This document shows positions 60,620 through 64,000 of a stretch of DNA of 64,000 nucleotides, piece by piece. Location: assembly GCF_003012815.1 (NCBI RefSeq), contig NZ_PXYJ01000001.1, positions 868,001 through 932,000 of the forward strand. Direction: 5' to 3'. A program made the position numbers and the translations under genes. The stretch comes from Allosphingosinicella vermicomposti. Its GTDB lineage: Bacteria > Pseudomonadota > Alphaproteobacteria > Sphingomonadales > Sphingomonadaceae. Positions within the stretch are counted from its first letter, which is position 1, and each line of letters opens with the position of its first letter. Below the pieces are notes generated by a model. It saw only the letters and a list, made by a program, of their open reading frames with translations. It did no database searches and was not told where the DNA came from.

Positions 60620-62098
60620 ATGAAGGTTCGTTTCAGCGCCGAGCGTCCCAGCGGTTCTTTCGCCCTCGCTCTTCCGATCAGCGGCGAAGATATGCTTACC
60701 GAACGCCTGGGTAGCCTGGATGAAGCGGGCCGGACGCTCGCGGCGCGAGCCGCTGAGGCGCAGCGTTTCGAACGGGAGGCGGGCGCGATCGCCGAAAGCT
60801 TCATTGTCGACGGCGATAGCGCGCGGCGCCTTCTGCTCGTCGGCCTTGGCGGCAAACGCGATGAAGAGGCGCTGTTCGAACGCGTCGGCGGCGCCCTTGC
60901 CGCGCATCTGCTGACCTCAGGTGAAAAGACGCTCGTCGTCGACCTTTCAGGGATTGAAGCGAGCGGCGAAGAAGCCGCCAAGATCGCCTTCGGTGCCGCG
61001 GCCCGTTCCTGGCGTTACGACATCTACCGCACGAAGCTTTCGGCGAAGGCCAAGCCGACGCTTGAAGAGATCGTGATCGTGGGCGGCGGTGCAGACGCCG
61101 AAGAGAAATGGGCGGACAAGTCGGCCCTGCTCGAAGGTATTTTCCTCACCCGCGAACTCGTCACCGAACCCGCGAACATCATCTATCCCGAAAGCTTTGT
61201 CGAACGCTGCCGCAAATCGATGGAAGGCCTTGGCGTCGAAATCGAGGCGCTGGACGAACAGCAGATGGCAGAGCTCGGCATGAACGCCCTGCTCGGCGTG
61301 TCACTGGGTTCCGCGAAGCCGCCGCGCCTTCTCGTTATGCGCTGGAATGGCGGCGAGCCGGGCAAAAAGCCCGTCGTCTTTGTCGGCAAGGGCGTCACGT
61401 TCGACACCGGCGGCATTTCGATCAAGCCCGCGGCCGGCATGGAAGCGATGAAGTGGGACATGGGCGGCGCCGGCGCGGTCGCGGGCGCGATGAAAGCCAT
61501 CGCCGGACGCAAGGCGAAGGCGAATGTCATCGGCATTTGTGGCCTTGTCGAAAACATGCCGGACGGCAAGGCGCAGCGTCCGGGCGACGTCGTTACATCC
61601 ATGTCGGGCCAGACGATCGAAGTCATCAACACTGATGCCGAAGGCCGCCTGGTTCTGTGCGATGCCATGACCTGGGCGCAGAAGACCTATAAGCCCGACG
61701 TGCTTGTCGATCTCGCGACGCTCACCGGCGCCATGCTGATCGCGCTTGGCCATGAATTTGCCGGTATGTTCACGAACGACGATGGCCTTGCGGTCCAACT
61801 CGCCGACGCAGGCCTCAAGACCGGCGATAAATTGTGGAGGCAGCCGCTTGGCGCCGCTTATGACAAGCTGATCGACAGCCCGATCGCCGACATCAAGAAT
61901 GTCGGCCCGCGCGAGGCTGGGTCCATCACTGCGGCCCAGTTCCTTCAGCGCTTCGTTGATGATGGCGTGAAATGGGCGCACCTCGACATTGCGGGCACCG
62001 TGTGGTCGGGCAAGGCGGGCAGCCTCTACGACAAGGGCGCCACCGGCTTTGGCGTTGCACTCCTCGACCGCTTCATCGCCGCCAATCACGAGGGCTAA
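60620..62098 (+). CDS. pepA: Leucyl aminopeptidase (cytosol aminopeptidase, PepA)
   Basis: A 492-residue M17 aminopeptidase. The catalytic domain has KGVTFDTGGISIKPAAGMEA (metal Lys/Asp), the signature NTDAEGRLVLCDAM and LVDLATLTGAM. It removes N-terminal residues from peptides and in some bacteria also binds DNA. ATG 60620 is preferred with GGAGA nine bases upstream; a GTG at 60617 is adjacent. Divergent from lptD. Confidence 0.96.
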   Translation: MKVRFSAERPSGSFALALPISGEDMLTERLGSLDEAGRTLAARAAEAQRFEREAGAIAESFIVDGDSARRLLLVGLGGKRDEEALFERVGGALAAHLLTSGEKTLVVDLSGIEASGEEAAKIAFGAAARSWRYDIYRTKLSAKAKPTLEEIVIVGGGADAEEKWADKSALLEGIFLTRELVTEPANIIYPESFVERCRKSMEGLGVEIEALDEQQMAELGMNALLGVSLGSAKPPRLLVMRWNGGEPGKKPVVFVGKGVTFDTGGISIKPAAGMEAMKWDMGGAGAVAGAMKAIAGRKAKANVIGICGLVENMPDGKAQRPGDVVTSMSGQTIEVINTDAEGRLVLCDAMTWAQKTYKPDVLVDLATLTGAMLIALGHEFAGMFTNDDGLAVQLADAGLKTGDKLWRQPLGAAYDKLIDSPIADIKNVGPREAGSITAAQFLQRFVDDGVKWAHLDIAGTVWSGKAGSLYDKGATGFGVALLDRFIAANHEG

Positions 62099-62107
62099 GC
62101 GCGCGAC

Positions 62108-62536
62108 GTGCGGATCGGCTTTTATCATCTGACTGCTGTTCCGCTGGAGCGTACCTTGCCCCGCATCGCCGAGCGGGTGCTGGCTGACGGCCAGCGCCTG
62201 CTCGTCGTGGCCGATGAAACGCTGCTCGACCGGCTCGACGAACTGCTCTGGACTTATGCGCCAGCTTCGTTCCTGCCGCATGGACGGGAGAGGGCGGACA
62301 TACAGCCGGTTTTTCTTTCCAAAGCTTGTGAGGCAGCGAACGGAGCCACGCACATATTGATCGCCGACGGCATCTGGCGCGACGAAGCCTTGTCCTTCGA
62401 TCGCACCTTCTATCTGTTCGACGAAAGTCGCATCGCCGACGCACGCACCGCCTGGCGCCAGCTTAAGGGTAGGGAGGGGGCCAACCTGTCCTATTGGAAG
62501 CAGGACGAACAGGGCAAGTGGGTCGAAGGGCCATAA
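62108..62536 (+). CDS. holC: DNA polymerase III chi subunit
   Basis: A 142-residue HolC: MRIGFYHLTAVPLERTLPRI, then LLVVADETLLDRLDELLWTY, SFLPHGRERADIQPVFLS, and the C-terminal YWKQDEQGKWVEGP. Chi links the clamp loader to single-strand DNA-binding protein. GTG start 10 bp after pepA, so likely cotranscribed. Confidence 0.93.
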   Translation: MRIGFYHLTAVPLERTLPRIAERVLADGQRLLVVADETLLDRLDELLWTYAPASFLPHGRERADIQPVFLSKACEAANGATHILIADGIWRDEALSFDRTFYLFDESRIADARTAWRQLKGREGANLSYWKQDEQGKWVEGP

Positions 62537-62549
62537 CCTTCGGCATCGC

Positions 62550-62628
62550 TAGGAGCGCAGCGACGCGGCAATTCATCTTGAGGCCAGGTTTGGCGCCGCT
62601 GGATTGCCTCGCTCCGCTCGCAATGACG
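62550..62628. repeat. Palindromic repeat, family A, degenerate copy 5
   Basis: The right half (GGATTGCCTCGCTCCGCTCG and CAATGACG) is intact; the left half is degraded (GGAGCGCAGCGACGCGGCAA). It lies between holC and ndk. Confidence 0.65.
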
Positions 62629-62713
62629 ATGGAGCGACGACTTGCCCTTTCCTCGCGTCCCGCCTAAAGCGCCGCGCAATCCCAATCCTCATTTCAATGG
62701 AGCATAATCGGCC

Positions 62714-63136
62714 ATGGCGACCGAACGCACTTTCTCGATCATCAAGCCCGACGCGACCCGCCGCAACCTGACCGGCGCCGTCACCAAGATGCTGGAAGAT
62801 GCCGGCCTCCGCGTCGTCGCTTCCAAGCGCATCCACATGTCCAAGGAACAGGCTGAAGGCTTCTATGCCGTCCACAAGGAACGTCCTTTCTTCAACGACC
62901 TCGTCAGCTTCATGATCTCCGGCCCGGTCGTCGTTCAGGTTCTGGAAGGCGAAAATGCCGTCGCGAAGAACCGCGAAGTCATGGGCGCGACGAACCCGGA
63001 AAATGCCGACGAAGGCACGATCCGCAAGGTTCACGCGGAATCGATCGAAGCCAACAGCGTCCATGGTTCGGACAGCCTGGAAAACGCCAAGATCGAAATC
63101 GACTACTTCTTCAAGCCGGAAGAGATCGTAGGCTAA
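62714..63136 (+). CDS. ndk: Nucleoside diphosphate kinase
   Basis: A 140-residue enzyme that balances nucleoside triphosphates. Start [21 protein letters not shown] is canonical. The phosphorylated His117 is in [10 protein letters not shown]. An AATGGAGC lies upstream of the ATG. A terminator of family C follows. Confidence 0.97.
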   Translation: MATERTFSIIKPDATRRNLTGAVTKMLEDAGLRVVASKRIHMSKEQAEGFYAVHKERPFFNDLVSFMISGPVVVQVLEGENAVAKNREVMGATNPENADEGTIRKVHAESIEANSVHGSDSLENAKIEIDYFFKPEEIVG

Positions 63137-63162
63137 CGCCTGTCTTAATGACTAAATGATCA

Positions 63163-63189
63163 GGCCCCGGCGAAAGCTGGGGCCTTTTT
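63163..63189 (+). terminator. Rho-independent terminator of ndk
   Basis: GGCCCCGGC and GCTGGGGCC pair over 9 bp (one G-T) with a GAAA loop, then TTTTT. The core is a family C repeat unit. It is 26 bp after ndk and 3 bp before the converging purN end. Confidence 0.85.
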
Positions 63190-63191
63190 CG

Positions 63192-63788
63192 TTAGGAGGC
63201 GGCGCGATCCGCCAGCAACTTCCGGCAAAACGCATCGAGCGCCGCCGGATAGAGCTTATGCTCCTCGACCAGCACCCGCTGCGCCAATGTTTCCGCCGTA
63301 TCGCGCGCCTGAACCCGGACCCGGGCCTGCGCGATGACGGGGCCGTCATCCAATTCCTCGGTCACGACATGGACCGAACATCCCGCATATTCCTCTCCCC
63401 CCATCAGCGCCCGCTGGTGCGTGTCGAGACCCTTATAGTCTGGCAGGAGCGAGGGATGGATATTGAGGATCCGGTGATTCCAGCCGTGAATGAATTCAGG
63501 CGACAGCAGCCGCATATAGCCCGCGAGCGCGATCACCTCGACACCGCTCCGCCGCAGTTCGGCATCGACGAGCGCGTCGAATTCGGCACGTTTCACGCCT
63601 TTATGGCTTTGCGCCCAGGTTGGAATGTCGAACCGTTTCGCAAGCACCAGCCCGCGCGCTTCAGGGACGTTCGAGGCCACGACCACGATCTCATAAGCCG
63701 GATCGGCCTTGCGCTTATAATCGGCCAGGGCTTCAAGGTTCGATCCCCGTCCGGAGATGAGGACGCCGACCCGGACCTTGTCAGCCAT
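63192..63788 (-). CDS. purN: Phosphoribosylglycinamide formyltransferase
   Basis: A 198-residue enzyme transferring a formyl group from 10-formyl-tetrahydrofolate to GAR in purine synthesis. Start [17 protein letters not shown]; catalytic region [20 protein letters not shown] and [15 protein letters not shown] with the Asn, His and Asp residues. The ATG at 63788 overlaps the purM end by 8 bases, so the two are translated together. Confidence 0.96.
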   Translation of the reverse strand: MADKVRVGVLISGRGSNLEALADYKRKADPAYEIVVVASNVPEARGLVLAKRFDIPTWAQSHKGVKRAEFDALVDAELRRSGVEVIALAGYMRLLSPEFIHGWNHRILNIHPSLLPDYKGLDTHQRALMGGEEYAGCSVHVVTEELDDGPVIAQARVRVQARDTAETLAQRVLVEEHKLYPAALDAFCRKLLADRAAS

Positions 63789-64000
63789 TATGCGTCGCGG
63801 TCCAATCGGCCTTGGCGCTCCACACGCCTGCGGGGCCGGACACGGTGCAGCCCTTTTCGCCCGCCTCGATCCGCCCGATCGTGAAGACGGTCTCTCCCGC
63901 AGCGTCCAGCGCCGCCTTCACGTCTGCCGCATCACCGGAGCGGACGACCACCGCCATGCCGATGCCGCAGTTGAAGGTCCGCGCCATCTCCTCGGGCTCG
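63781..64000 (-). CDS. purM: Phosphoribosylformylglycinamidine cyclo-ligase, C-terminal part (cut by window end)
   Basis: Only the last ~73 codons are visible: [15 protein letters not shown], then [23 protein letters not shown] and a terminal ADWTATHNG. The NCGIGM block is a hallmark of the PurM C-terminal domain, which forms part of AIR synthetase. The gene continues past the window. Confidence 0.93.
   Translation of the reverse strand, partial: EPEEMARTFNCGIGMAVVVRSGDAADVKAALDAAGETVFTIGRIEAGEKGCTVSGPAGVWSAKADWTATHNG

Overview
The window reads as a high-GC chromosomal segment of an alphaproteobacterium of the order Sphingomonadales (Sphingomonas-like). The grounds are the style of the proteins, several familiar alphaproteobacterial gene orders (pckA/chvI/chvG/hprK/rapZ/EIIA/HPr; carA to carB; lptD-surA-pdxA-rsmA; pdhA-pdhB with a lipoyl domain on E1 beta), and several families of intergenic palindromic repeats of the kind common in sphingomonads. 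That placement is recognition, not a database search. Almost everything is housekeeping. I see no prophage, CRISPR array, transposase gene or conjugation gene.

Layout. 1-6.4 kb: the end of tyrS, a CoxE-like VWA protein and a MoxR ATPase that flank a soluble chemoreceptor, a 274-bp inverted-repeat element between the chemoreceptor and moxR, then small unknown proteins and a PspC protein whose ribosome-binding site sits inside a strong hairpin. 6.4-12 kb: an FMN reductase, then the minus-strand macromolecular-synthesis block GatB/YqeY, GIY-YIG, dnaG, rpoD. 12-17.7 kb: carA, two small ORFs, carB, greA. 17.7-22.6 kb: an L,D-transpeptidase, a rhomboid protease, small proteins, and a four-gene operon of small membrane-associated proteins with a possible EcfG-type stress promoter. 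22.7-28.6 kb: eno, an FtsB-like gene, pdhA-pdhB, a squalene/phytoene-synthase-fold gene, an EF-hand protein. 28.7-35.5 kb: ThuA, trmFO, DUF488, VOC, gyrA, yaaA. 35.6-42.3 kb: a TPR protein, two tRNA genes, an M28 peptidase, ettA, a DODA dioxygenase, a CAP lipoprotein. 42.4-48.6 kb: the regulatory PTS with HprK, RapZ and the ChvG/ChvI pair, divergent from pckA. 49-54.7 kb: NfeD/SPFH, a CitE-like lyase, guaB, an RsmB-type methyltransferase, a TPR protein. 54.7-60.4 kb: a decayed copy of the rsmA 3' end, then rsmA, pdxA, surA and lptD. 60.6-64 kb: pepA, holC, ndk, purN and the end of purM.

The genes mostly serve basic processes: replication and transcription (dnaG, rpoD, gyrA, holC, greA), pyrimidine, purine and pyruvate metabolism (carAB, guaB, purN/purM, eno, pdhAB, pckA), outer-membrane biogenesis (lptD, surA) and envelope/carbon signalling (ChvGI with the PTS proteins). 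The less ordinary items are in the intergenic DNA: the TA-flanked inverted-repeat element near 3.1-3.4 kb, the hairpin covering the PspC ribosome-binding site, repeats that supply coding sequence or ribosome-binding sites to neighbouring genes, a tandem duplication that left an rsmA remnant, and an 18-bp alternating purine-pyrimidine palindrome upstream of gyrA. I do not see a convincing new multi-gene system.
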